The notes beneath the pieces are model-generated. The model was not told the origin of the DNA and ran no database searches. It was given only the letters and a program-made list of their open reading frames with translations. A stretch of DNA of 64,000 nucleotides from Russula earlei. Lineage: Eukaryota; Basidiomycota; Agaricomycetes; Russulales; Russulaceae. The DNA lies in assembly GCA_025769875.1 (NCBI GenBank), contig JAGFNK010000010.1:248001-312000 (forward strand). The letters run 5' to 3'. This document shows, in pieces, positions 33,846 through 45,179 of this stretch; within the stretch, counting starts at the first letter, position 1; the number at the start of each line of letters is the position of its first letter. Both the position numbers and the translations under genes were made by a program.

Positions 33846-36800
33846 TTAAAACCCCTTCCTCTTCATAGTTCTGGAGAGATTGAACGCCGCAGAGATGAGC
33901 GTGACATGGCTGAGTGAGCCATTCAGTGCATCATCAGGTAGAAGATGATCATGAACTCGATACGTACGTGAAGCCTTGCACCGCATTTCCAAGACTAGAA
34001 TCGATGTTACGGGGCCGATGTCGGATGAATGAATGGATTGCTCACCCTTCACCCGATGATGAAATCTCCTCAGTGCACAGCCCAACGTGGTTGGTGTATT
34101 GTAGAAAATCCTGTCCTATATCAGCCCAGCAACTGTCACAGTGACCCAGCTCACGCACCTCAAACATTCTGATCGATTGCTGTAGGGCGGCGTTGTCGAA
34201 TTCGCCCACGCGGGTCAAGGCTTCGATGCACCTGGGCGTGGGGCATGGTTATGGCATACACCTCAGTGAACTAGAACCTGCCGACCACATAGTACAAAGA
34301 CAGAAAGTACCCTCCTCCCCACCGACGCCATCGTCGGACTTGGCTGTGTTGTAACGATAAACAAGGTTCTATATGGCATGCACTGAGCGTCACTGCTTCG
34401 GCGTCGGACGCACCATTCGACCTACGTTGGCTGTCAGACCGCCACGCTCTGGACTCTTCAATATCGCATCCAGCGTGCTCCGGAAGCGCGGATCAGACTT
34501 TCAAAGTATGGGTCAAGTTGCGTATGTCACTCCGAGCCGACTTACAGCCGTAGAAAAGAACACAAGGGGCATGATGAGAACAGCGGAATCCAGGACGTCG
34601 ATGTCGTCGTAACTTTGTGCAAAGAACTTCTTTTCAGGGTTCCATGCCTTCTGCATTATCTGCTCGTAAAGGTCGTCGCGTGCATCCAGCCACTTGTTGC
34701 GTCGAGGACAAGGAAGCGAGCGCTTGTTTGCAAGGCGCAGGCCTAGATCGAGGAATAAGCGGTGTTGTGAAGGACATCACGTTACACCAACCTCGGTCAA
34801 TTGCCACCCTTGCATGTTGCTGGTAAAAAGGGGGTAGTCTTCTGATTTGAAGGATCCAGTACGTACCACATCATGATCTAACCATTGGTCGCATTAACCC
34901 TTCTCGACGCTGCTTCAAACTACATACCTTGGAATACTGTGAATCGGGAACCTTCAGCCAGATGAAAGAAGAATGGAGATACGGCTCACTGTGAAGTGTC
35001 TCTCTTTGTTCCGCACCTCCCTACCAGGAAAGCCGTTGGTGAGGATATCATCAACAACTTTTCTTTTGCGAACTGACCAAATTGACCTAGACGGGTTGTC
35101 AAACATGAGGTGTAACGAACCACGACAAACAGGAAAGGAAGGTGGATTAGCACGCACAAATCCGGGTCGTTGTAGTGAGCGACCACGACTATCAATGACC
35201 AACTTCGTTGAATGTCGATCTCAATGTAATAATGGAAAACATACAGTCCACCCTGTTCATCGAGTTTCAAGATTTAGGAAGTTGCCCAATGACTGTTGTG
35301 ATAGGACGTACATGTCGCGAACCTCAACCCTAGCACAGAGGTATTGATGAGCAAAAAGTAAAGTACCCGGAACAACAGAAGTGGCAGTTACCATGTATCA
35401 TACGACTAGAGAGGATTATCGCATTAGCGAAAGCTCACGAATATCTACTATCGACTTGCCAGAGGTTTACCGAACTTCAGGGCTTGAGAAATGAGTAGAG
35501 ATATACAGTGTCGTAGGCGCACCTTTTGCCCCAGATAGATACAATCCATCCTGACCATGTCTGGATTAGTTGGGGTTCACCTAATTTGAATGAATCGCAC
35601 AATTCGCCGTAAATGTCCTAGATTGTCGCGGTGTGAACTCTCTCCAGAGACGTATGTTAGATACTCACAAGTTGTATGTGGTCTATAGCACCATTGCCAA
35701 TTCTGACTGGTTTTGAGCCCTTATGCCCGTCCAAATGTGTGAGTTCCTTCTCAGGGAAAATTTTCTCGCCTTTGAGTGTTAGGCGGCCGTCAGAAATACT
35801 TCGATTGTGGCGCGAGATCAACAGACCGTGGATGGTATACATTATCTGTAAGGAACCATCGGGATTCCTGTCTTTCAACCTGTCATAGATAAACTCCATG
35901 TAGGCTGGGAGGTACATAGGATCAGGCTCCACACAAGTGGATAATGACCGTACCATCTGCCTCCTGCGTGAAACCAAGGCGAATCAAAGCGTAAAGCGTG
36001 AAAGAAGCATCGCGAATCCACGATGCTCTATAATCCCTGTATCATGTTTCGGTTGCAGAGAGGCGGCGCACATCCAGTTGCAGAAACGCACCAGTTTCTG
36101 GTACCGCCGATGAACTCGGGTAAACTGAACGTTGGGCTGGCAACCACAGAACCTGGAAAAGGGTTAGATGATTGGGATCGACAGCAGTAGAGATATGTAT
36201 GTACGAACCCGTAGGCTCATAAATGAGAAGCTTCAAGTGCGAGCGCGCTGCGATGAACAGCTTCTTTCCAAGAGCCATCATAAGTAGACTTGCGGATCCA
36301 GGCATTCCAGTAGTCGTTGGTGCCTATCAGCAGATCGCGAAGAATGTCCTTTGGGATCGTGAGCAACGGATAGGATGGGCTAGGGTAGGAGACGAGTACC
36401 TTGGTAAGTAGAGGATCTTCTTTGTTTGTAGTGCCGGTTGGTAATTCTGTTACCCGATGCGGTGTTATAGAAAGTCGATGAATGGGTGCAATCTAGCTCA
36501 CGGTCAAACGAGACGCCAAGCCGCTGAGCATGGTCGTTAGTTGGATTGCGAACATGCTGCCCCCCTGCGGTCTTTGGCGGGGTGCGAAGAACAAACGTGA
36601 CGACCTGTCCTTCTATCAAGTCCAGATCGGCACTAATACTTATGCCCTTATGACCTCGATGCCTCAGATCCAGAGTTCGCAGTTCGACAGAAGGAGACGG
36701 AACGCCGACGATGACTGATTCCGCAACAAAACGGAGGTCGAGAGTGAGGTCGCTTGACTCGAAAAGTGCTTTCTTCTGTTGATCGCCATTTGAGGGGATC

Positions 36801-37633
36801 GTGTCGTCGGCAACGAGCGAAGTGCGGTGCTCAGCTAGCGCATAGTTGAATGCGGGCGCACATTCAACGCGTATCGGTTGTTTTCCGCGGACCACCTGCG
36901 GTGACACAGTTCAGCGAGTACCGGGAAGATGCGGCACGTATAACGAATGCGAACCTCGACGCGACGAATCAACCAATGCAGGAGAGGTTTTTGTGCGGTC
37001 GCCGCTGAGTTACGAGGGAGGAAGTCTAAAAAGGGAGCCATCAACTCGGTAGCTTGGTCTGTGCGCAATCAAAACACTCACCTGTGACGCTAACTACTCC
37101 CTCTTCGTTTAGGAATCTAGAGTTGGCTCAAGAGGTAAAGACTCGAAGCCAGCGATCACAATAGAATCAAATCACTTGGTTTGCAAGACCTGGTAATAAA
37201 GACCGGCAGATGAGCAGGCTGTCGGTGATGTCGGTATAGAGGGTGCAGAGGACACACACATTTGAGTTGGGAAGGTAATTCTGCTTCGTGGTAAAGGAAA
37301 TCCTCGGTGTAATCGAGAAATGTCCACCCTAAGCAAAGTCAACTGGTCAGCCCAGATGGAAGCGCGCCCCCTCGGAGAACGACGACCTTATCCTTGTCAA
37401 GAATCCGGGCAAATACGGAAGGCGAATCAAAATCAGGGATACAATAGCTCTCGACTAGGGATGAGAATTGGGGAGAAAGGGGCCAATTGGATGGACATCA
37501 ATGTAACGGTGTCGATACTCACTGGACCCGTCGGTGCTGACCTGGGAAAGGGAATTAGAGTGGAACTAGAGTTGCGTGTAGAGATACCTACTAAGGCGGC
37601 AGTTCTCAGATTGCCGATCCTATGAGGTACCAA
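33846..37633 (-). CDS. Glycoside hydrolase family 15 protein (glucoamylase/trehalase-like)
   Basis: Many small exons run from ATG 37631-37633. Recognisable blocks in order: [142 protein letters not shown] across a splice; [38 protein letters not shown] (catalytic region); and [11 protein letters not shown] at the stop. This is the intracellular, bacterial-type GH15 layout with an N-terminal beta domain and an (alpha/alpha)6 barrel. No signal peptide is seen, so it is not a secreted starch-degrading glucoamylase; trehalose or short alpha-glucosides are plausible substrates. The usual Trp after the GSID turn is Ser here (GSIESYCIP). Confidence 0.85.
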
Positions 37634-37833
37634 ATCAAGATCAAGGTTTAACGATGACGAGGACAGCTCACAGGGCGTGATCAGAGATAGGAATATAATC
37701 TCGCGTTTGACTCGGGATACAGAGGTTCATGGTTCTTAGAAATTGATGCCAGCCAGTGGCAAGGGCGTTATACTTATATTAAAGCAGCTCGGGCCCTGAC
37801 CACTCGCCGCGCGCGACGCAGACGCCTGCACGT

Positions 37834-38531
37834 GTGCCGCTTTACGTGGACACGCGCGCCGAGAGTGTCTTTGCGCTCCCTGACTCGCGATGGGCCCAAG
37901 GACCCTCCATGGGCACACAGCTGCTCTCCCGACCCAGAACGACGCCGCGCGGCGCCCGACCATCACCGATACCACCAATCCCCTCCACCTATTTCATCCG
38001 GGCGCCGAAGACCGTCTGCTGACAGTGGAGCTGGGGCTTGACGGCACGTCAGGGTGGGAAGTCTCTGACCTAGACCTTCCGACTGACGTTCTCCTTCACA
38101 CCCCACCACAACGGTCACCACAGCCACACCACACGCGGCCGAACGACCTCCTCCGATCCAGAATAGAAGAGCGATGACGATGACGATGACGATGACCCTG
38201 GGAGACGTGGAGCGCGTGGAACAGCCGGCCCATCGACCGTCTGCGTGACCTGGCACCGTTTGGGCCCCTCACGAGATGCAGGACCGCGTGAGACTGTGGA
38301 GTGCGGCTGTATGGCGAGGGAGATAACGACGACGCCGCCGCCCAAGACGGTTTCGGTGTAGACACCTACACCCTACCTGGGCGAGTGGCCCCGGCGCTCC
38401 GCTATGTCAGTGGCGGTGGCGGTGGCAGTGGCGGTGGCGATGTCGGCTCCTGCCTCGCCGGGCAGCAAGCGTACCTTCTTTGCGAGGCCTCGCTTACCCC
38501 GGAGATCCAAGCGGCCGACCCGGTAGGACTC
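37834..38531 (+). CDS. Unrecognised gene, probably truncated or frameshifted at the repeat boundary
   Basis: From ATG 37834 the frame gives MPLYVDTRAESVFALPDSRW, then Pro/Arg-rich sequence. The next frame from about 37950 reads NPLHLFHPGAEDRLL and GLDGTSGWEVSDLDLPTDVL, which looks like real protein. Further downstream, in yet another frame, come GDNDDAAAQDGFGVDTYTLP and a GGTGGC-type Gly run (38404-38440) before CEASLTPEIQAADPVGL. A GATGAC repeat (about 38174-38197) lies between. No domain is recognised, and no single exon chain explains all pieces. It sits at the junction where gene-dense DNA ends and repeats begin, so loss of the 3' part is likely. The bounds are approximate. Confidence 0.35.
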
Positions 38532-38689
38532 AGATTTGTTATGTGTGAAGATGCGCTAGTATTTTGTGTCTTGATTTTTTTTCATTTGATTCGTTTCGTA
38601 CACCAACTGACGCCAATGTCTCAGCTCATGGAACAAGTGAACCGACTACATGTGCTCTCTTTTACCCACCAATTGGACAGCTTACTAAG

Positions 38690-38835
38690 CTACCTGGCAA
38701 TAGGCCTGAAAGCCCCGGCTTTGGCTTGGCCTGAGGCGGCTTTGGCTTTCTCAAATTCCAGGCCAGGCCAAAGCTGTCAACCCTGGCTGGCTTTGGCTTG
38801 GCTCAGCCTAGGCCACAGCTTTTATATGTAAAATA
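38690..38835. repeat. Imperfect palindromic repeat built on GGCTTTGGCTTGGC
   Basis: Several copies of GGCTTTGGCTTGGC-like words occur in both orientations (for example CTTTGGCTTGGCCTGAGGC and GGCCAGGCCAAAGC), so the strand can fold on itself. It looks like a small foldback element and marks the left limit of the repeat island. Confidence 0.5.
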
Positions 38836-39311
38836 TATGTATAGGCTATGGGTGGGGTCCCCGGTCGCCAGTGCATTTCCGGACATGCCGTGACAGAGGC
38901 AGGGTTCCTTAGTGAGCATGCCTTGCCTGTGGATGCAGCTGTCCCTTGCTGCGGCGATGGTGCTGTCAATCTGCCTCGCCTGGTCAAGGAAGTGGGGCCT
39001 GAGGGTTGGAGGGGAGAGGATGACGCCAGGCGTGCTGTGGCACACTCGGATGAGATGGTCGGCACTGCAACGCGAGGCGAGGAGAGAGGAGGACCAGGTT
39101 CCCAAAGTTGGGGGGGGATTTGGCGTGAGAGGAGGTGGGTGAGGTCCAGGTTGAGGTCGGGAGCGTGCGACAGGTCGGAGAGCACAATCTGGGTGAGGAT
39201 GCCGACGGTGCCGTGCACGGCTCTGAGGTAGCTTGTGCCATGCCATGCCATGTCCATGTTCGTGGGCGCCACCGTGGCGAAGAGGCGAGGGTGGTGTGAA
39301 TGACGCGTCAC
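38836..39311 (-). pseudogene. LanC-like (lanthionine synthetase C-like) pseudogene fragment
   Basis: Pieces of one protein family appear in three frames. From right to left on the minus strand: AWHGTSYLRAVHGTVGILTQ (about 39,250), NFGNLVLLSP (about 39,110), then HLIRVCHSTPGVILSPPTLR (about 39,050) and GMLTKEPCLCHGMSGNALA (about 38,900). These match the LanC-like signatures YLGAAHG, CHGxPG and CHGxxGNA, the last two supplying zinc-binding Cys and His. The CHG of the first zinc motif has become CHS, and at least two frame changes are needed to connect the pieces. The N-terminal half of the family is absent. I infer a dead fragment carried into the repeat island. Confidence 0.6.
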
Positions 39312-39424
39312 GTGGTGGTGTTGATGTTGGATGATTTGTTGCTTGGGAGGATAAGGATGAGAGAGGAGGTGTGTGTGTGATTAGATAGCAGCAGATGATA
39401 AGATCACAGGCTGATCTATCAGAC

Positions 39425-39565
39425 AATAGTTCAATTTGGTTGACACAAAACTGATATAAATAATGTACCTATCAGACAATAGCTACAACGTGTCATCAGT
39501 ACTGTGAGATAGGATATCATAGTGTAAATACTCACTTCAGTTTGGTTGACACAAAACTGAAGTGA
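39425..39565. repeat. Duplicated GGTTGACACAAAACTGA motif with hairpin
   Basis: CAATTTGGTTGACACAAAAC occurs near 39432 and CAGTTTGGTTGACACAAAAC near 39538, each next to ATCAGACAATAG-like words. The second copy forms a perfect 11-base stem CACTTCAGTTT (39533-39543) / AAACTGAAGTG (39554-39564). It may be a transposon end. Confidence 0.5.
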
Positions 39566-39939
39566 TCTGTGTACTTTGTGGCATTCTTAAGTACCTGAGA
39601 CTGCCACTGGATGCAGTACAGTTAACTACCATCACAGATCACTAAGTAAGTCTGAGGATCAGTTGTAAGTAGCTACTGATTGTCCTAAATCACTCTATCA
39701 GTGTAACTAATGCGTGCTGCAGCATATGAGCTAAGCCGGTGATGCCTGGTCCAGGTGATCTGATGTGTCAACACATCCGAGTTGTGATCATATCACAATG
39801 CACCTGAGACTCTGAGCAGTGCAGATCTCAACAGCCATATAGTTGTCAATGACACCTCAATGCCAGTCCTTTCTCTTAAAATATCTCTCAGCTCATCAAG
39901 ATAGGCATCCAGAGTATGGATGATGGTGCCTTGAAGAAA

Positions 39940-40230
39940 CTAGCCAATATGCACCACAGAATGAACTAGAGAATGTGGGGAACTCACTTGTACTTCCTGC
40001 ATTGTAAGGATTCTATTTGCTGGTTGGAGTAGACTGTTTGGGCAATTGGCTGTTCCACGAGATCTGAAATCGGCCACAATGCACTCTATAGTACGACGAG
40101 GAACTCCAGTGTGATGGGTGATATCATTATGGGTCAATCTTGAAGACATGTGTAAGATAATCCAGTGTGCATCATCAGACAACACCTGGCCACATGGCAT
40201 ATGTTTAGTTGAGTGTGTGATGAAAAGCAT
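39940..40230 (-). pseudogene. Transposase N-terminal helix-turn-helix fragment (Tc1/mariner-like)
   Basis: A 96-residue frame contains GQVLSDDAHWIILHMSSRLT, then HNDITHHTGVPRRTIECIVA and DFRSRGTANCP. This is the arrangement of the two-helix DNA-binding region found at the start of fungal Tc1/mariner-type transposases (start of element, recognition helix with RRT). No catalytic domain follows on this strand, so only a fragment remains. The hairpin-bearing repeat at 39425-39565 lies downstream in its orientation and could be the matching end, but this is not shown. Confidence 0.45.
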
Positions 40231-41685
40231 GATGTAAAGAAAGCGTAAAGCAAGTGCGTAAAGAGTCGTGTGGCTTATTCATCAACTGTCCACCTTTCCA
40301 CTCCTACTCCAGGACAATGACAGGGTGTTCTTCCCTTCCCAGAGCTGCTCACCATACCTTACTCTACTCCTCCATTTCAACCCCCTAAACCCTCATGGGC
40401 TCAAAGCAACGTGCTTCAAAACACTGGCCTGCACCAACACATACTACTGGCCAAAGGAAGGCTGCCTGAAAAAAAACTGGTGGAAATGAAAATGACAGCT
40501 CAGGCACTCCCACTCGACCGAAGCGATCACAACCACGACCTCAGGCTTCCAAGACATCCCTTCCTGCTATTGATGAGGATGGGGAGGAAGAGTCCTATGC
40601 CTATGTAAATGCAGAAGCCTGGGAACTCACTACAGCACACACACACGGACCACAAGACATGCAAAATTGTCACAAAGGTGCACAGCCTCGATGTTGACTC
40701 ACCCACACACAGCTATATGGCTGGCTGCAAATCGCTTACAAGAGTACATATGTGTGTATTCCTTTTGTGCCATCTCTTCTTCGTCCTCACATCATCATCA
40801 TTGTCACTGCCAGCATGCCACCCTCGCCCCCATCAACCGCTGCATGCCCTTTCCCTCAATGCCCCTGCCTTCACCATGCACCGATGAGTCCCAATGCACA
40901 GCTGAAGAGCCCCATACCATGCCGCTGTCTTTGTTGCCATTGGATGGTGTTGCTACTGTACATTTCGGTATGCTTTTCTCCCCTTTTTTACTAGACTCTC
41001 ATTTTGTTAGTCAGAGATCTGCATGCCGCCTATGTGTCCATTTCCCAGCCTGCCGCTGTCTTCCATCTCCCTTTCTACTTCCATGCCCCCTTGCTCCTCT
41101 ACCTCGCATCTGCCATCCAAGTTCTCCAATCATCCCACCTGCAATTGCGTTCGGCAGCACCATCAGTGCCCAAGCGACCACCCACCAGCACTCTCCCTAT
41201 CTCCCCTCCAGCCTCTCCTTTGCATTGTCTCCCCCTCCTTGCATTGCGACTCAACCACACCCCTCGTCACCACACCTGGCCTCGGCCATCCTTCACAAAT
41301 CGCCACACGCCACTACCACAGCTGCTGGAGACCATGACTCGATACCTTGCATTGTCCAGCTTCAGTCCCCTTCTCACGTCTAGATTTCCTTTCATATGCC
41401 TGTCTTTTGTGCTTTTCCTGTCCCTTAACCTTAGTTCCCACCTGTATCTGCTACCATCTTGAATAAAGTTGCCCTGTTGTTCCCTTATCATCTGTGTGAA
41501 CCTGAGTGCAGTCAAATGAACAAATGTGTTCTCACGTTCCTGCTAGGTGCTCCTCCTCTTTGGAGCTTCAGTCTTATGAAGTCATTCTGCATTCTTGGAC
41601 ACACTTCACTGCCCCATGGGCTCAGGTGTGCACTTCCTGGGGGGGCTCCTTCCTGGCACACGACTGTGCTACTGTCACACGATAT
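40231..41685. other. Decayed, pyrimidine-rich repeat DNA
   Basis: Long overlapping open frames here encode only Ser/Pro/His/Cys-rich low-complexity sequence and change frame often. A short acidic piece (AIDEDGEEESYAYVNAEAWE, about 40565-40625) looks like old coding sequence, perhaps from a retroelement. I see no intact gene. Confidence 0.45.
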
Positions 41686-42028
41686 GAGGGAAACAACGTT
41701 GCACACCACAATGCTTGAGTCAAAAACACTATGGGGCTGCCTCAAGACAGGCCATGGGTACAACATGAGGGAAACATAATAGATATAGAGTTGTAATTCA
41801 TCTAATACACATGTGGAGGTGGCTTGAGTCCAGCTCCACCAATTCTCACTCAAATCTCATAAGAACAATGGGGCTGCCTAGCCCTCATTCAGGCAATTCA
41901 GGGACAATAAGTTTTATGTGAATTGAAGCTGTTTTGAGGGAGATATTCGCCCCGCACATTTGAGAGGGTTTTCTGTGCCGATTTGGGTGGAATTCAAACT
42001 CCGCCAAGTGCACTGAAAACAGCAATAA
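41686..42028 (+). repeat. Arm A of a long inverted-repeat family
   Basis: This copy shares with arms B and C the sequence from GTTGCACACCACAA to GCAATAA, including TGGGGCTGCCTCAAGACAG, ACACATGTGGAGGTGGCTTG and TTTGGGTGGAATTCAA. It faces arm B across 169 bases, so A and B make a foldback structure of about 0.9 kb. Its outer end differs from B and C. Confidence 0.75.
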
Positions 42029-42197
42029 TACTCCTTCCCCTCCACAAGTATTGCTTGCTTGACTCAAGCATATCTGCATTGGTAGGACATGTTTACAGAC
42101 ATGACCATCAAACCCATTAAAGCCTTAACAGGAAACCCCTTTACTGCCAAATAACCCAAGTTCCCCAAAGACTGGCCCTAAATTAACTATAGGAGAC
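42029..42197 (+). repeat. LTR fragment caught between inverted arms
   Basis: Reads from TACTCCTTCCCC to GGAGACTTA and is repeated at about 61,301-61,484 in the same orientation with small differences, including shared TTGGTAGGACRTGTTTACAG and TAACCCAAGTTCCCCAAAG. There it belongs to a longer LTR, so this copy is a fragment. Confidence 0.75.
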
Positions 42198-42612
42198 TTA
42201 TTGCCATTTTCAGCGCACTTGGCGGAGCTTGAATTCCACCCAAATTGGTGCAGAAACCCCCTCAAACATGCGGGATGAATATTTCCCTCAAAACAGCTTC
42301 AATTCATATGAAACTTATTGTCCCTGAATCACCTAAATGAGGGCTAGGCAGCCCCATTGTTTTCATGAGATTTGGTGAGAGTTGGTGGAGCTGGACTCAA
42401 GCCACCTCCACATGTGTATTAGATGAATTACAACTCAAAATCATGGTCTATATCTATTATTTTTCCCTCATGTTGTATCCATGGGCTGTCTTGAGGCAGC
42501 CCCATAGTGTTTTTGACTCAAGTGTTGTGGTGTGCAACATTGTTTTCCAGTGTGATTGGAGTCATGGCCAGCCACTCATCACCCCTCTCACCTCTCCATT
42601 CTGACCATCCTT
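42198..42612 (-). repeat. Arm B of the inverted-repeat family
   Basis: The reverse complement of this segment matches arm C (44760-45175) along its whole length of about 416 bases, with scattered substitutions. The shared outer end is AAGGATGGTCAGAATGGAG and the inner end GCAATAA. Arms this long are typical of Mutator-like (MULE) termini or foldback elements. Confidence 0.8.
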
Positions 42613-44587
42613 TGCCTCATTCCCACCATGTCCACTGTCTCAGCCGCATCAGTTGTGCCACTCCCTTCCAACTCATGTTCAGCCCTCCACACCTGCAGTT
42701 GCAGCCATGCCAGTCACACTGCCTGTATCGACCCACCATCAGTCTTCATCGCATGCCACACTCCGCCATCAGCATGCCAACTCTGTTAGAATACCTCAAG
42801 CTCAAGTGGGATCTGGAGGACCTGATTGCCTCCTTGTCAAGACTCCACATGTGTGACTGGGAAGACAGATGAATACTACTGGAGTTTCAGGGCAATCTGC
42901 AGTCCCCTCGTCCATGCACACCAACTGTGCTACAAAGATTGCAATGAGTCATTCTGGCTTGGACTCCACCTGGACAACTGCCAGATGGTCTCCCAACATC
43001 TTGGCCCCTGGTGCACAAATGAACAGCAGAGGCACTTTGTCAATTTCTGAGAAGTGTTCAACACACTAGTCAATATATTCTCTCAGTGTCCTTGCGACAT
43101 TCAGTGGGAACGCAAACTCAGTTCTTGCAATGAAGATGAAAATGAAGACAATACAATTACATCTACCCCACACCCACACCAGCTCCCACCATTGTCCCTG
43201 CGTTGCCCATCATCGCCTTCATGTCACCCACTCCCATTGCCCCTGCGGTTCCCACCTTGTCTGCCATTCCTGTCACTTCATTCACCGCTGCCATCTTCGA
43301 CTCACCAGCCCCACCTGCCTCCACCATCCCAGCATCACCCGCATCCACCATCATCGCCACCTCATCTGTCCCCACCACCTTAGCCTCAGGCTCACCCACC
43401 GACATTTTAGCGCTGCCCACCACTTCAGCCCTTGCAGCCTTGTCTGCCACCCCCACCTTCGTCTCATCCACTCCTGTGCCCTCAGTTGTCTCATCACCCT
43501 CAGTCTCGTCTGTCACCTCATCTGCCACCATTCCACAACTAGTCCCAGCCATTGCTCCATCCCCACTGTCCACCACCATGCCCTCCATCATTTCCTCCGC
43601 TCCATCCACCTATGTCGTTGCCCCAGCTCTGTTTGCCACTGCCTTCCTGGTCTCACCCTCAGCCTTTGTCTCAGTGCCAGCCGCCTTAGTAGTAGTTTTG
43701 CACAACACCAGTACTGCAGCACCATCACCATCTCTCATCACCAGCACCACCTCTGAAGACCAAGAAGGCCCCGGCCACAAACTTAGCCACAACATGCCAC
43801 AACAGGAGCAGAAGCCACCACCACACTGCCGCCACAGGAGAAGCAGCAGCCAACACCAACAGCACACCACATGCCACCTCTCACATTGCCTCCCTGTCCA
43901 TTCATGCACTCTCACCCACATCTGCTGCTGACACCTGCAGTGGAGACGACCCCGCCACCACCGTCACAAGACAACAATTGCCACCCCTGTGCAAGCTGCC
44001 CCACGCATCCTCCTTCTTAAGTCCTCACCACCTACACCTCTGTCTATGAACTCATGCTCACTGCCTATGCCTCCGCTCCTCGTCCATGCCTGCTGCCAAT
44101 GCCTGCAATGGAGACAACCATGCCACTGCCACCATAAGACAACACCACCACCATGCAGCTGCCATCTCGTCAACGCCATCCTCATCTCCATCGCCTCCGT
44201 CTCCCATTGCCTTTGCCTCTTCCATCGTCACCATTGCCAATCACCACCTTTGCGCCTTCCAGCAGCACAGGCAGCCACCACCACCACCTCAGTTCAGATG
44301 CAAAAGGCTCAAAACACTCACATTCAGATGCTTGACCGAGGACGGTCAAAGTTTCAAGCCCCCGGGAGGTGTAAGGTAGCCATATGGCTGGCCATGGAAT
44401 GACATGTGGGAAATGCAATAGGACATGATGCCTCCTCCTATCCTTTGCCACCTCCCTCTCGTTCCAGGCCTTCCACTGGCCACACACCACAAGCCACCTT
44501 GTGTGTGACATCAAGACCTCAATTGCATTGCCTAGCCCTTGCCACTGACCACACACACACGCCACACCCTGCACATGTGATGTGTTT
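42613..44587. other. Low-complexity DNA between arms B and C, with a 242-codon Ala/Ser/Pro/Thr frame
   Basis: The plus strand is C-rich with A, T and few G, so several frames stay open at once. The longest, 43203-43931, encodes Ala, Pro, Ser, Thr and Val almost only (for example SSVTSSATIPQLVPAIAP). A frame of 148 codons on the opposite strand overlaps it. No domain is seen. The openness probably follows from composition and is not evidence of selection. The left part (42,613-43,130) shows nothing recognisable. Confidence 0.5.
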
Positions 44588-44759
44588 GCATCTCAAGCCT
44601 TTCATGACTGCCTCAACTGTCTCAACCAGTCTTGATTCACTTTCATGCCTTTCATCTCTAATACCTCTATATAAAAACACCCTAGCTACTCTGTAGTAGA
44701 AAGAGTTCAGAATAGGACCCCTCTTTGCAACCCACTCCTCTCTGTCTGTGAAAAACAAG
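44588..44759 (+). repeat. Dispersed repeat, copy 1 (promoter-like)
   Basis: Shares with 49,786-49,995 the string of words ATCTCAAGCCTTTCATGAC, CAGTCTTGATTC, ATAAAAACAC and CCTAGCTACTCTGTAGTAG, then CCCTCTTTGC. A TATAAAAA box precedes the last block, so it resembles the end of an LTR or a retroelement promoter. It abuts arm C. Confidence 0.6.
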
Positions 44760-45175
44760 AAGGATGGTCAGAATGGAGAGGTGAGAGGGGTGATGAGTGG
44801 CTGGCCATGACTCCGATTGCACTGGAAACAATGTTGCACACCACAACACTTGAGTCAAAAACACTATGGGGCTGCCTCAAGACAGCCCATGGGTACAACA
44901 TGAGGGAAAAATAATAGATATAGACCACGATTTTGAGTTGTAATTTATCTAATACACATGTGGAGGTGGCTTGAGTCCAACTCCACCAATTCTCACTCAA
45001 ATCTCATGAAAACAATGGGGCTGCCTAGCCCTCATTCAGGCAATTCAGGGACAATAAGTTTTATGTGAATTGAAGCTGTTTTGAGGGAGATATTCATCCT
45101 GCATGTTTGAGAGGGTTTTCTGCACTGATTTGGGTGGAATTCAAACTCTGCCAAGTGTGCTGAAAATGGCAATAA
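44760..45175 (+). repeat. Arm C of the inverted-repeat family, next to the MULE transposase
   Basis: Direct repeat of arm A and inverted repeat of arm B, with nearly identical ends. Its GCAATAA end lies only a few bases from the 3' end of the transposase pseudogene at 45180-47713. This suggests that the arms are the terminal inverted repeats of that MULE. No matching arm is seen on the far side of the transposase. Confidence 0.75.
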
Positions 45176-45179
45176 ATTG

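Noticed and set aside
38803..39426. 207-codon minus-strand frame as an intact gene
   Set aside because: Only its C-terminal half matches LanC-like proteins; the N-terminal part of the match lies in other frames, so it is a pseudogene.
41004..41462. 152-codon plus-strand frame
   Set aside because: Low-complexity Leu/Ser/Pro translation of pyrimidine-rich DNA; frames on the same strand are open at the same time.
43130..43756. His/Ser/Cys-rich 208-codon frame overlapping the Ala/Ser/Pro frame
   Set aside because: It arises from the C-rich, G-poor composition; no evidence of selection on this frame.
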